Shown: piece by piece, positions 52,645 through 60,723 of the stretch
How positions within the stretch are numbered: the stretch's first letter is position 1
Layout: the number at the start of each line of letters is the position of its first letter
Source: Aquabacter sp040049275
Lineage (GTDB): Bacteria > Pseudomonadota > Alphaproteobacteria > Rhizobiales > Xanthobacteraceae
Reading direction: 5' to 3'
Assembly (NCBI RefSeq): GCF_040049275.1
Contig: NZ_JBDZDT010000003.1
Location: forward strand, 1-64,000
DNA: 64,000 nt
Program-made: the position numbers and the translations under genes
The notes under the pieces: model-generated
The model's input: only the letters and a program-made list of their open reading frames with translations
Database searches by the model: none
What the model was told of the DNA's origin: nothing

Positions 52645-53095
52645 CATCCAAGTGGAAGCCGGCCGCACGGGCCGTCTCCTCTATGCGCGGGTGCGGCCCA
52701 ATGAGGATCTGGTGCGCTCCATCGAAGCCGTCTGCCGCGACCATGGCATCACGGCGGCGCTCGTGCGCGGAAGCCTTGGCAGCCTCACGGAGGCGTGCCT
52801 GGAGGTGCCCGGCGGCCGGCAGATCCAGGTCTCCGGCGCTGCGGTGGAGACGCTGACGCTGATGGGCGAGGTGCGCCCCGTAGACGGCACGCCCCGCGCC
52901 CGCCTTTCCGGCACCGTCTCCGACGCGGACGGCCGGGTCTTCGGCGGGCGCTTCGTGGAAGGCCGCAACCCGGTCTGCGTCACCTTCGAGGTCGCGCTGG
53001 AGGAATGGATACCATCCCCTCCCCCGCTCGCGGGGGAGGGGGAGCCTCAGACCAAGGAGAAAAGAACGTGCCACATAGCGGAAGCGTCCTGGTAA
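52637..53095 (+). CDS. PPC/DUF296 domain protein 2, with a repeat-encoded tail
   Basis: A 152-residue paralogue of the preceding protein: LLYARVRPNEDLVRSIEAVCRDHGI, then LSGTVSDADGRVFGGRFVEGRNPV. Its last 28 residues (from about PSPPPLAGEGE) are not part of the domain. They are encoded by an inserted family B palindrome and the region overlapping the next gene. The His positions of the first protein's HCH and GGHL motifs are changed (SGT, GGRF), so the pair may form a heteromer with one metal-binding subunit. Confidence 0.8.
   Translation: MADIQVEAGRTGRLLYARVRPNEDLVRSIEAVCRDHGITAALVRGSLGSLTEACLEVPGGRQIQVSGAAVETLTLMGEVRPVDGTPRARLSGTVSDADGRVFGGRFVEGRNPVCVTFEVALEEWIPSPPPLAGEGEPQTKEKRTCHIAEASW
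53016..53041. repeat. Family B palindrome core inside a coding region
   Basis: CCCCTCCCCCGC-TC-GCGGGGGAGGGG is a perfect 12-2-12 inverted repeat, the core of the family B element of 4763 and 47210. Here it lies within the 3' end of the second PPC gene, 27 bases before the SDR start, so its hairpin could affect translation of that gene. Confidence 0.8.
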
Positions 53096-53829
53096 CCGGC
53101 GGTGCCTCCGGCATCGGCCTCGCGCTGGTGGAGGAATTGCTTAGGGAAGGCTGGCGCGTCATCGCATCCGACGTGGTGCGGGCCAATATCGAGGCTGCCG
53201 GACAGCAGCTCGCCGGCTATGGCAACCAGCTCCGCTTCGCCGAATTCGACGTAGCCGACGAAGCCGCCGTGGTGGAGGCCATCGCCGCCGCCGACCGGGA
53301 TTTCGGCCCGCTCAAGGGCGTCGTCAACTGCGCCGGCATCGCCCGCGACGTCCCGGCGCTGGAGACCTCCGCCGAGCTGTTCCGCAAGATCCTGGACGTG
53401 AACCTCGTCGGCACCTTCCTGGTGGCCCGGGAGGCGGCCAAGGCCATGAAGGCCAATGGCGGCGGCTCCATCGTGAACATCGCCTCGGTCTCCGGCCAGC
53501 GCGGCAATCTCGGCCGCGCGGCCTATGGCTCCTCCAAGGCGGGCGTCATCCTCCTCACCCAGGTCATGGCGGTGGAGCTCGCCACCGCGAACGTGCGCGT
53601 CAACGCCATCGCCCCGGGGCCCATCGAGACGCCCCTGGTTAAGGCGCTCCACACGGACGAGGCGCGCGCCGCCTGGATGCAGACCGTTCCCATGAAGCGC
53701 TACGCCGCGCCCGCTGAGGTCTCCGGCGCCATCGCCTTCCTGCTGGACGGGGAGAAATCCGGCTTCGTCACCGGCCAGACCATCGGCGTCGATGGCGGCT
53801 TCCTGGCCGGCGGCCTCATCGGCTTATAG
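53068..53829 (+). CDS. SDR family NAD(P)-dependent oxidoreductase
   Basis: A 253-residue classical SDR. GTG 53068 with AAGGAGA upstream is the start; it overlaps the second PPC gene by 28 bases. VLVTGGASGIGLALVEELL is the cofactor site, VVNCAGIARD the NNAG equivalent, and VNIASVSGQRG with YGSSKAG the catalytic Ser-Tyr-Lys. IGVDGGFLAGG ends it. It likely oxidises a hydroxyacyl intermediate made after CoA activation by the first gene of the operon. Confidence 0.93.
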   Translation: MPHSGSVLVTGGASGIGLALVEELLREGWRVIASDVVRANIEAAGQQLAGYGNQLRFAEFDVADEAAVVEAIAAADRDFGPLKGVVNCAGIARDVPALETSAELFRKILDVNLVGTFLVAREAAKAMKANGGGSIVNIASVSGQRGNLGRAAYGSSKAGVILLTQVMAVELATANVRVNAIAPGPIETPLVKALHTDEARAAWMQTVPMKRYAAPAEVSGAIAFLLDGEKSGFVTGQTIGVDGGFLAGGLIGL

Positions 53830-54026
53830 TGCGTGGGAACGGCGGCCCGGCCGAGGCTTCGCGGCGCTGGCCGCCCTCCCCAGGATAGGTTCGTCATCAA
53901 GGCGACTTAACATCCGCGATCAAATCAAGCTTGATATGCACCTTCGAGTATTCATCGCCGGTACGTTCCATTGACCATTGGTGATCCACCGAGCGCCTCT
54001 TGAGCGCGCCTTGCGGAGCCGACCAT

Positions 54027-55040
54027 ATGATCTCCGAAAGCGGCCCCTCCTCGCTCCTCGCCCTCGATGCGCTCCAGGTGGAGGTCATCACGGACAATGT
54101 GAGCGATTCCTATGTCTCCAAGACCCAGTTCGCGGTCTCGGAATTCTCCAATGTGATCCTCGGCGGCGCGAAGGAGATTTCAGGGGAGACGCTGCTGGCC
54201 GCCAATCTCGGCTACGGCCTGCGCCTGCGCTCGAGGGTCGGGGACACCGAGCATGTGATGCTGTTCGACACCGGGCCGGAAGGCGCGATCTTCCTGCGCA
54301 ATTGCCGGAACCTCTCCCTCGACCTCGGGGAGGTCGAGGAGATCGCCGTCACCCACGGCCATTGGGACCATATGGGCGCGCTGCCCGACGCCATCGCGGC
54401 CATCGTCGCGGAACGCGGGGCGGTGACGGTGCACGTCAATCCCGACATGTTCAACGAGCGCGGCGTGGTGCTGAAGAGCGGCACCGTCATTCCCGTCGCC
54501 AACGTGCCGACGGTTGAGGACATGGAGGCGTTGGGCGCCACGGTGGTCAATGACCGCGCCGAGCGCCTGCTGCTGGACGGGCATTTCTATTATAGCGGCG
54601 AGATCCCCCGCGTGTCCGCCTTCGAGAAGGGCCGCGTCGACCACCTCTGCCGCACCGGCCCCGGCGCGAACTGGCAGCCCGATCCGCTGCTCATGGACGA
54701 GCGCATGCTGCTCGCCCATGTGCGCGGGCTGGGCCTCATTGTCTTCAGCGCGTGCTCGCACGCCGGCATCGTGAACGTATGCACCCAGGTGCGCCAGCTG
54801 TTCCCAGACCTGCCCATCCATGCGGTGCTGGGCGGCCTGCATCTCGGCGGCGTCATGGAGCGCATCATCCCCGAGACGGTGGAGGGGCTGAAGCCCTTCG
54901 ACATTCGCTACATCATCACCGGCCACTGCACCGGCTGGCGTGCGCTCGCCGCCCTTGCCGAGACGTTCGGCGACCGGGTCAGCCAGTCCGCCGTGGGCAC
55001 CACCTACGTGTTCGAGCAGACCGGCCGGCCCGCCGCGTGA
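54027..55040 (+). CDS. Metallo-beta-lactamase fold hydrolase
   Basis: A 337-residue metallo-beta-lactamase superfamily protein. ATG 54027 is preferred over TTG 54000 for the GGAG before it. The metal motif is AVTHGHWDHMGAL (H-x-H-x-D-H), with later ligands in FSACSHAGIVN and YIITGHCTGW. This layout matches the archaeal/bacterial group related to the dihydropterin ribofuranosylaminobenzene-phosphate synthase family (COG1237). The substrate is unknown. Its stop overlaps the next start (TGATG), so it is translationally coupled to a CobW-type metal chaperone GTPase. Confidence 0.86.
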   Translation: MISESGPSSLLALDALQVEVITDNVSDSYVSKTQFAVSEFSNVILGGAKEISGETLLAANLGYGLRLRSRVGDTEHVMLFDTGPEGAIFLRNCRNLSLDLGEVEEIAVTHGHWDHMGALPDAIAAIVAERGAVTVHVNPDMFNERGVVLKSGTVIPVANVPTVEDMEALGATVVNDRAERLLLDGHFYYSGEIPRVSAFEKGRVDHLCRTGPGANWQPDPLLMDERMLLAHVRGLGLIVFSACSHAGIVNVCTQVRQLFPDLPIHAVLGGLHLGGVMERIIPETVEGLKPFDIRYIITGHCTGWRALAALAETFGDRVSQSAVGTTYVFEQTGRPAA

Positions 55041-56038
55041 TGGCACCCTTGAACGTCAGGACCTTCCGGCCGCCCGTGCTGCCGGCGGGACAGAAGCTGC
55101 CGGTCACCATCGTCACCGGCTTTCTCGGCAGCGGAAAGACCGCCCTTATCAATCACATCCTCTCCTATGCAGAGGGATTGCGGGTGGTCGTGCTCGTGAA
55201 CGAGTTCGGCGAGATCGGCATCGACGGAGACCTCGTCATCGCCGCCGAGGCGGGCATGGTGGAGCTGAGCAATGGGTGCATCTGCTGTTCGGTCAATGAC
55301 GATCTGGTGGATGGGCTGGTGCAGGTGCTCAGCCGCGAGGACCGGGTGGACCATATCGTCATCGAGACCTCGGGCATTGCCGACCCGCTGCCCGTCGCCC
55401 TCACGCTCCAGCGGTCCGAATTCAGAAGCTGCCTCCGCCTGGACGCCATCATCGCCGTGGCGGACGCCGAGCAGTTCAGCCTCGATATGTTCGACGGCGT
55501 CGCCGCCCGCAGCCAGCTCGAAAACGCCAATGTGGTGCTGGTGAACAAAACCGATGTGGCCACGCCCGCACAACTGGCCTCAGTGGAGGCAAGGCTCGCC
55601 GCGATCAATCCGAATGCCAGTATCGTGCGCACCCTGCGCTGCGCATTGCCTCTGCCACTGATCCTCGACGTGGGCGCGGCCCCATCGATCGCGGCGGAGC
55701 CGTTCTATTGCCATGGGGCGGCGGACGGCTTCACATCGATCGCGTTCGAAAGCGACATCCCGTTTTCCCTGGCGAGGTTCCAGGCTTTCCTCGACCGGGA
55801 CAGGCCGCCCGGACTGTTCCGGGCCAAGGGGTTCGTTTCCATGGTGGAGACCGGCCGCCGCTATGTCTTCCACCTCGTGGGCGGGCGCTTCTCGGTGGAG
55901 GAGGACAAAAGCGAAAGCCAAATGGCGAACCGGCTGGTGCTGATCGGCCGCGACCTCGATCGCGACCATCTCATCGCCCGGCTCAATGACTGCCTCGCAG
56001 TAAGTGCACTCGCCTCGGTAGGCCAGCCGCGCCCCTGA
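55040..56038 (+). CDS. CobW/G3E family GTPase (COG0523 metallochaperone)
   Basis: A 332-residue G3E GTPase. P-loop VTGFLGSGKTALIN, Walker B-like VLVNEFGEIGIDG, the metal-binding GCICCSV (CxCC), ETSGIADPLP, and the guanine-binding VLVNKTDVA are all present. The C-terminal CobW domain follows. Family members load zinc or cobalt into client enzymes. The one-base overlap with the metallohydrolase gene makes that enzyme its likely client. Confidence 0.92.
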   Translation: MAPLNVRTFRPPVLPAGQKLPVTIVTGFLGSGKTALINHILSYAEGLRVVVLVNEFGEIGIDGDLVIAAEAGMVELSNGCICCSVNDDLVDGLVQVLSREDRVDHIVIETSGIADPLPVALTLQRSEFRSCLRLDAIIAVADAEQFSLDMFDGVAARSQLENANVVLVNKTDVATPAQLASVEARLAAINPNASIVRTLRCALPLPLILDVGAAPSIAAEPFYCHGAADGFTSIAFESDIPFSLARFQAFLDRDRPPGLFRAKGFVSMVETGRRYVFHLVGGRFSVEEDKSESQMANRLVLIGRDLDRDHLIARLNDCLAVSALASVGQPRP

Positions 56039-56056
56039 ACATCCCTCCCCGATCCG

Positions 56057-56524
56057 TCAGCCGCTGGCGAGGCCCCGGCAGATCACGGAGGGCATGAGGC
56101 GGTCGACGGCGCGGCGGACGATCTCGGCCTGCCGGGGTGACAGGTTCTGGTCGATCTCGGACAGGGCCGCCCCGAACATCAAAGCGTGGATCGCCCGCTC
56201 CTGCGGCTCCTCCACCTTCTCCCCTGCCGCCAAACGCGCGTCGAACCTGTCCGTCAATTGCTGCAGGTTGAGCATGGCGCCGGAGAAGGCGCGCCATGCC
56301 GGCATCTGGCTCGGGCTGATCTCCGCCTCGCGGGCCAGAGTCTCAAGGCGCACCGTGAGATCATCCGGCGCCGTCACGGGCCTTGCCGCGGCGCTCCGCG
56401 CGGTCCCGAAGCCTTCGGTGTGGCCCAGACCCGAAACGCCGAATGCGATGAAGCCGAGCGACGCGACCACGCAGGCCGTGGCGGCGACCGGATTCCGTGT
56501 GACGAAAGACGCGAGCCTGACCAT
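56057..56524 (-). CDS. Spy/LTXXQ-like periplasmic protein
   Basis: A 155-residue protein with an N-terminal membrane or signal segment (NPVAATACVVASLGFIAFGVSG) and a helical mature part. MPAWRAFSGAMLNLQQL and NLSPRQAEIVRRAVDRLMP resemble the LTxxQ helices of Spy/CpxP-like periplasmic chaperones and metal-stress proteins. The family match is weak. It is divergent from the J-domain gene and converges with the CobW gene. Confidence 0.6.
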   Translation of the reverse strand: MVRLASFVTRNPVAATACVVASLGFIAFGVSGLGHTEGFGTARSAAARPVTAPDDLTVRLETLAREAEISPSQMPAWRAFSGAMLNLQQLTDRFDARLAAGEKVEEPQERAIHALMFGAALSEIDQNLSPRQAEIVRRAVDRLMPSVICRGLASG

Positions 56525-56789
56525 AAAAATCCCGGAAACGGACGCGCCACAAAAGTGCATTCCGTTGGAAAACTTCTGGAGATTGCACACGAGGACCATA
56601 AAGAGATGCAGGAAATCGTTGCTCTTTTCAACAACTTCCCTTACCGTCGCCACAATCAGTAAAGTTTTGCCAACTCTTTTTCGCGTTTTCAGCCGCTGCA
56701 TTCTCTGCGGCGTGCCCGCGTATGCCTGCGGTGATTTAATACCGCCTTGAGCTTAGCCTTATCTACTGCTCCGCTGAAGGTATTTTCGC
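56525..56789. promoter_or_regulatory. Divergent intergenic region
   Basis: These 265 bases separate the Spy-like and J-domain genes. The stretch 56525-56660 is AT-richer than its surroundings and probably holds both promoters. I see no strong palindrome or sigma-factor match. Confidence 0.35.
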
Positions 56790-57515
56790 ATGAGCCTTGG
56801 CATGATCCTCAGCTCCGTTGCCCTTGGCGTTTCCTTCATCATCACGGCCTTCAAGTTTGCCGACTGGCTGCTCCATTCGGACCCCGGCACTCTTGTGCGC
56901 ACCGGCCGGTGGCTGATGTTCGGTGCGGCGGTCGCCTCCGTGCCCAGCCTCATCCTGCTTCTGATCTACGAGCAATACACTGCCGCCATGGTGCTGGGCG
57001 CCGCCATGCTGGCGGTGCCGGCCTTCCTCAACTGGCGCGCCTTCGTGCCGCGCCGGAAATTCCGCCCCATGTGGCAGGAAGGGCAGCCCCCGGAGGATGA
57101 GATGCGCGGCGACTTCGGCCAGCCGCCGCCCGACCCCGAGCTGGTGCGCCGCGCGGCCATCGTGCTGGAGGATTATCTCGTCCACGCCGGCTATCCCGAA
57201 ATCTCCTCGCGCATCGATTCCGGCGCAGCGCCCCGCACCCAGCGTCGCGCAGCGCCGACGGACCAGGGCGAGATGAGCCCCGAAGAGGCACTCGACGTGC
57301 TCGGCCTGGAGCCGGGCGCCTCGGCCGCCACGGTGCGCGCCGCCCACCGGCGCCTGGTGCAGCTCGTCCATCCTGACCGGGGCGGCTCCAATTATCTCGC
57401 GTCCAAGATCAACCACGCCAAGGAAGTGCTCCTGGCGGAAGCGGCGCGGAAGGCGCCGGCCCGCAGCGGAACCCGCAGGACGACGAAGCGCACGACAAAG
57501 GACGTGGAACCGTAA
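56790..57515 (+). CDS. Membrane-anchored J-domain protein
   Basis: A 241-residue protein with three likely N-terminal membrane segments (about residues 4-27, 42-60 and 64-80). A C-terminal J domain carries the HPD motif (VHPDRGG, HPD at 194-196) after a helix-II stretch, RAAHRRLVQ. J domains stimulate DnaK ATPase, so it recruits the chaperone to the membrane. A basic Arg/Lys/Thr tail ends it. Its relation to the copper-enzyme gene 74 bases downstream is unknown. Confidence 0.87.
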   Translation: MSLGMILSSVALGVSFIITAFKFADWLLHSDPGTLVRTGRWLMFGAAVASVPSLILLLIYEQYTAAMVLGAAMLAVPAFLNWRAFVPRRKFRPMWQEGQPPEDEMRGDFGQPPPDPELVRRAAIVLEDYLVHAGYPEISSRIDSGAAPRTQRRAAPTDQGEMSPEEALDVLGLEPGASAATVRAAHRRLVQLVHPDRGGSNYLASKINHAKEVLLAEAARKAPARSGTRRTTKRTTKDVEP

Positions 57516-57588
57516 GGACCTTCGGCGCACGAGCCGGGGGCGAATATTTTTCGAAACTGGATTGTCGATTGGCAGGAGGGCTTGGGGC

Positions 57589-59442
57589 ATGAACGAGTTC
57601 AGCAAACCTGCGAAAGCGGAGGACGCGGAGCGCCTTGATATCGGGCTTCCGCTGCCGGAGAGCGAGACCGGCGCCAGCGTGCCGGCCGCGCGCGCGGACG
57701 TGAACGCCTTCCTCGCCCGCCGTTCGGAAGTCACACGGTCCGATCACGAGGAATTCCAGGCCTATCTGCGCGAGAAGCAGGCCCATGCCCTGGCGGCGAA
57801 GGCCGAGGCCGCGCCGCCAGTGCTGGAGAAGGAAAAAGAGCCCATCTTCACCCGCCGCAACATGTTCAAGATGGCGGCCGCCACCGCCATTGCCGGCGAG
57901 ACGGCGGCGCTCGGCTACCACGCGGTGCAGAGCGGCGCGCTCGGCGCCCTGGGGGTGGGAACGGGACAGGGCCAGAGCGCCGGGAGCGCCGTGCTCGCCC
58001 AAGCGCAGAATGCGCCCATCACCCGCGAGCTCATCGATTCCCGCGCCAATTTCGACGGGCGCAGCCTCGGCAAATGGGTTGCCGTGCTCCCCACCAAGAT
58101 GGGCGGCGGGGCCTATGCGCTGGACCTCAACACCAACCGGGTGATGTCCTCCATCTGGTATTGGAATTATGGGGACTTCAACCCCATTTCCCACCATCTG
58201 TGCGCCTTCCCGAGCGCCGATCCGTACAACAGCTTCGAGTTCGTCAACAGCACCCAGGGCGGCAAGAACTCGCTGATCTACGGCATCCCCACCAACATCA
58301 CGGAGCCGGGGCCCGGCTTCAACATTTACCGGGTCCGCTATGACGGCGCGCAGATGCAGCTGATGGAGAATGTCTCCGAGACCACAGGCCTCGGCCTCGG
58401 CGTGCACGTCACCATCAATCCCAAGGATGCCCAGTCCTATTTCGTCACCGACGGGCAGAAGGACATCGCCGCCTGCTTCGACCGCACCACCTCGCGGGTG
58501 AAGGCGGCGCTGAAGTTCGACTGGGTGGCCAACTCCACCCAGCTCGCCCGCGCCTGGCAGGATGGCGGCGTGCTGAAGATCTCCAAGATCTATCCCGACG
58601 CCGCCACCGGCCGATACGACTATCTCGGCACCAAGGGACAAAAGATCGAGTGGGAGATGGTGCCCATGGGCGAACTCTTCGTCGAGGAAGGCACGCTTCC
58701 CGGCGACGATCCCATGGGCCTTTCCGGCGCCGACGGCACCATCTGGCACCCCACCGGCCGCTGGGCCGCCACCGTGGTGCGTCTGTGCGGCGGCATCGTC
58801 ATCCTGGACGCGGAGAACAATTTCGACCCCGTCGCCTTCCTCCAGTTCAACACCAACTCGCAGGACCAGTACGAGGTGGTGAAAAAGGACAAGGACCATT
58901 GGGAGGTGACCTTCGACAAGATCCACTCCCCAGGCCACGAGATCGGCTTCTCCCCGGACGGGCGTTTCCTGTGCATGATGAACAATCTGCGGGAGAACAA
59001 TTGCTCGGTCTTCTCCAGCGCGGACCCGGACCCGCGCAACTGGAAGAAGATCGCCCACGTGGAGGACCCGCTGTGGCGCGGCAAGTATCCCAATCCCTTC
59101 CACATGGTGTTCTCGCTGGATTCCAAGAAGCTCTATCTCTCGGTGCTGCACCCCTCGCCCGCTTCCAGCGGCGTGATGGTGGTGGACACCGACACCTGGA
59201 CCATCAAGAAGGAAATCCAGGGCATTGGGCCGGATCTCCAGACCCCCGCCATCACCTATGACGGCAAGTATGTCATCGTGCCCTTCAGCGGCTTCCAGCG
59301 CCTCTCCAGCGGCATCGCGGTGATCGAGACCGCCACGGATACGCTCATCGGCATCCTGCCCAGTTCCGGTGGGCACCATGACTGCGTGATCGTGCCCACG
59401 GAACTGGCGCACATGAAGCACACCCGGTCCTGCACGCTGTGA
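57589..59442 (+). CDS. N2O-reductase-like beta-propeller, probable thiocyanate dehydrogenase homologue
   Basis: A 617-residue protein. An unusually long N-terminal tail precedes a twin-arginine signal (TRRNMFKMAAATAIAGETAA, Arg89-Arg90), so it is exported folded, which suits a cofactor enzyme. The remainder is a seven-bladed propeller resembling nitrous oxide reductase (FNPISHHLCAFPS, SPGHEIGFSPDGRFL, YPNPFHMVFSLDSKKLYLSV, PSSGGHHDCVIVP), but the C-terminal CuA cupredoxin domain is absent. Candidate copper ligands are His202/203, His273, Asp382, His446/450, His505 and His596/597, with Lys170 and Glu354/356 in the pocket. Their spacing matches, as I recall it, the three-copper thiocyanate dehydrogenase of Thioalkalivibrio. 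An ABC transporter follows. Confidence 0.72.
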   Translation: MNEFSKPAKAEDAERLDIGLPLPESETGASVPAARADVNAFLARRSEVTRSDHEEFQAYLREKQAHALAAKAEAAPPVLEKEKEPIFTRRNMFKMAAATAIAGETAALGYHAVQSGALGALGVGTGQGQSAGSAVLAQAQNAPITRELIDSRANFDGRSLGKWVAVLPTKMGGGAYALDLNTNRVMSSIWYWNYGDFNPISHHLCAFPSADPYNSFEFVNSTQGGKNSLIYGIPTNITEPGPGFNIYRVRYDGAQMQLMENVSETTGLGLGVHVTINPKDAQSYFVTDGQKDIAACFDRTTSRVKAALKFDWVANSTQLARAWQDGGVLKISKIYPDAATGRYDYLGTKGQKIEWEMVPMGELFVEEGTLPGDDPMGLSGADGTIWHPTGRWAATVVRLCGGIVILDAENNFDPVAFLQFNTNSQDQYEVVKKDKDHWEVTFDKIHSPGHEIGFSPDGRFLCMMNNLRENNCSVFSSADPDPRNWKKIAHVEDPLWRGKYPNPFHMVFSLDSKKLYLSVLHPSPASSGVMVVDTDTWTIKKEIQGIGPDLQTPAITYDGKYVIVPFSGFQRLSSGIAVIETATDTLIGILPSSGGHHDCVIVPTELAHMKHTRSCTL

Positions 59443-59489
59443 GGCAAGCGTGCCGCCGCATCACAGTTCAGGAACGGGTTTAGCACCTC

Positions 59490-60722
59490 ATGGCCCACGT
59501 TCCGGGCGCGCGCGTCCTCATTGCGCGCCTTGCGCTGCAAAACCTCGGCCGGCGGCGCACGCGCACCGGCCTGCTGCTGGCGGCGGTGGCCATCAGCAGC
59601 GCCATCGCGTTTGCCGGCGCAGTGGTGATGCGCAGCATCGAGACCAGCATGGAGGTGGGCTTCAGCCGCCTCGGCGCCGACCTGATGGTGGTGGCGCAGG
59701 ATGCGCTCACCAACATCACCGTCGCGCTTCTCACTGTGGAGCCCACCGACAGCACGGTGCCCGCGAACCTCCTGGATCAGGCCGACATCCCGGGCATCGG
59801 CAAGGCCGCGCCCCAGCGGGTGTTCCGCACCACCCAGTCGGGCATTGGCGGCCATGGCGAGGCCGTCGACCTCATCGGCTTCGACCCGCAGAGGGATTTC
59901 ACGGTGCAGCCCTGGATCGCCGAGCGCCTGTCCCGGCCCATGGGCCCGCAGGACGTCATCGTCGGCGCCGCCCGTACCCTCCCCCTGGGGGCGGAGATCG
60001 TGATCTTCGGCACGCCCTTCCGCGTCTATGGCAAGCTTTCGCCCACGGGCGCCGGAACCCATGAGCGCGGGATATTCCTCGACGCCGCCGGCCTGCTCAG
60101 GCTCGCCCCGGCCATCCAGGCCCGCACCGGCACCATTCCGCCCATGCTGGAACCGGCGCGGGTCACCGGCTTCCTCGTGGAGCTGGCGCCCGGCGCGAGC
60201 GAACTTCAGGTGCGCTTCGCTTTGCTCTCCCGGCTCTCCGGCATCAAGGTGGTCGCCGGCGCCTCGCTCCTGACGGGCATCCGCCAGGGCCTTTCCGCCC
60301 TGCTCGGTGGGGCGGTGGCGCTGGTGGCGCTCATGTTCGCCTCGACGGCGGTGATGGTGAGCGTGCTGTTCTCCGCCATCGTCTCCGAGCGGCGCACGGA
60401 GCTGGGGCTGCTGAAGGCCATCGGCGCACGGCGCGGGCAGATCGTCGGCATGACCGTGCTGGAGGCGGTGGTGGCGACTGGCGCGGGAGGCGTCCTCGGC
60501 GTGCTTCTCGGCGCGCTGCTGCTGCGCCTGTTCGAGCGCTCGCTGGTCTACCACCTCACCGAGATGGGCATACCCTTCCTGTGGCTGGACCGGGGCAGCA
60601 CGCTGCTCGTCGCCGCAGCCTGCATCGCCGCAGCCGCCCTCGTCGGCGCGCTGGGGGCGCTCGTGCCCTCCTGGCGCGCCAGCGGGCAGGAGCCCTACGA
60701 CCTCATCCGGGCGGAGGGCTGA
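59490..60722 (+). CDS. FtsX/MacB-family ABC transporter permease
   Basis: A 410-residue permease with the FtsX-like layout: one N-terminal membrane segment (GLLLAAVAISSAIAFAGAVVM), a periplasmic domain of about 220 residues, then three C-terminal segments (VALVALMFASTAVMVSVLF, LEAVVATGAGGVLGVLLGALLL, LLVAAACIAAAALVGALGALV). The coupling region ERRTELGLLKAIGARRGQIV is characteristic. Such mechanotransmission transporters move lipoproteins, toxins or periplasmic factors rather than importing solutes. It starts 48 bases after the copper-enzyme gene and two bases before its ATPase gene. Confidence 0.9.
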   Translation: MAHVPGARVLIARLALQNLGRRRTRTGLLLAAVAISSAIAFAGAVVMRSIETSMEVGFSRLGADLMVVAQDALTNITVALLTVEPTDSTVPANLLDQADIPGIGKAAPQRVFRTTQSGIGGHGEAVDLIGFDPQRDFTVQPWIAERLSRPMGPQDVIVGAARTLPLGAEIVIFGTPFRVYGKLSPTGAGTHERGIFLDAAGLLRLAPAIQARTGTIPPMLEPARVTGFLVELAPGASELQVRFALLSRLSGIKVVAGASLLTGIRQGLSALLGGAVALVALMFASTAVMVSVLFSAIVSERRTELGLLKAIGARRGQIVGMTVLEAVVATGAGGVLGVLLGALLLRLFERSLVYHLTEMGIPFLWLDRGSTLLVAAACIAAAALVGALGALVPSWRASGQEPYDLIRAEG

Positions 60723-60723
60723 G

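Noticed and set aside
57589..59442. A true nitrous oxide reductase (NosZ)
   Set aside because: No C-terminal CuA domain and no nosRDFYL genes. The adjacent ABC pair is FtsX/LolD type, not NosFY.
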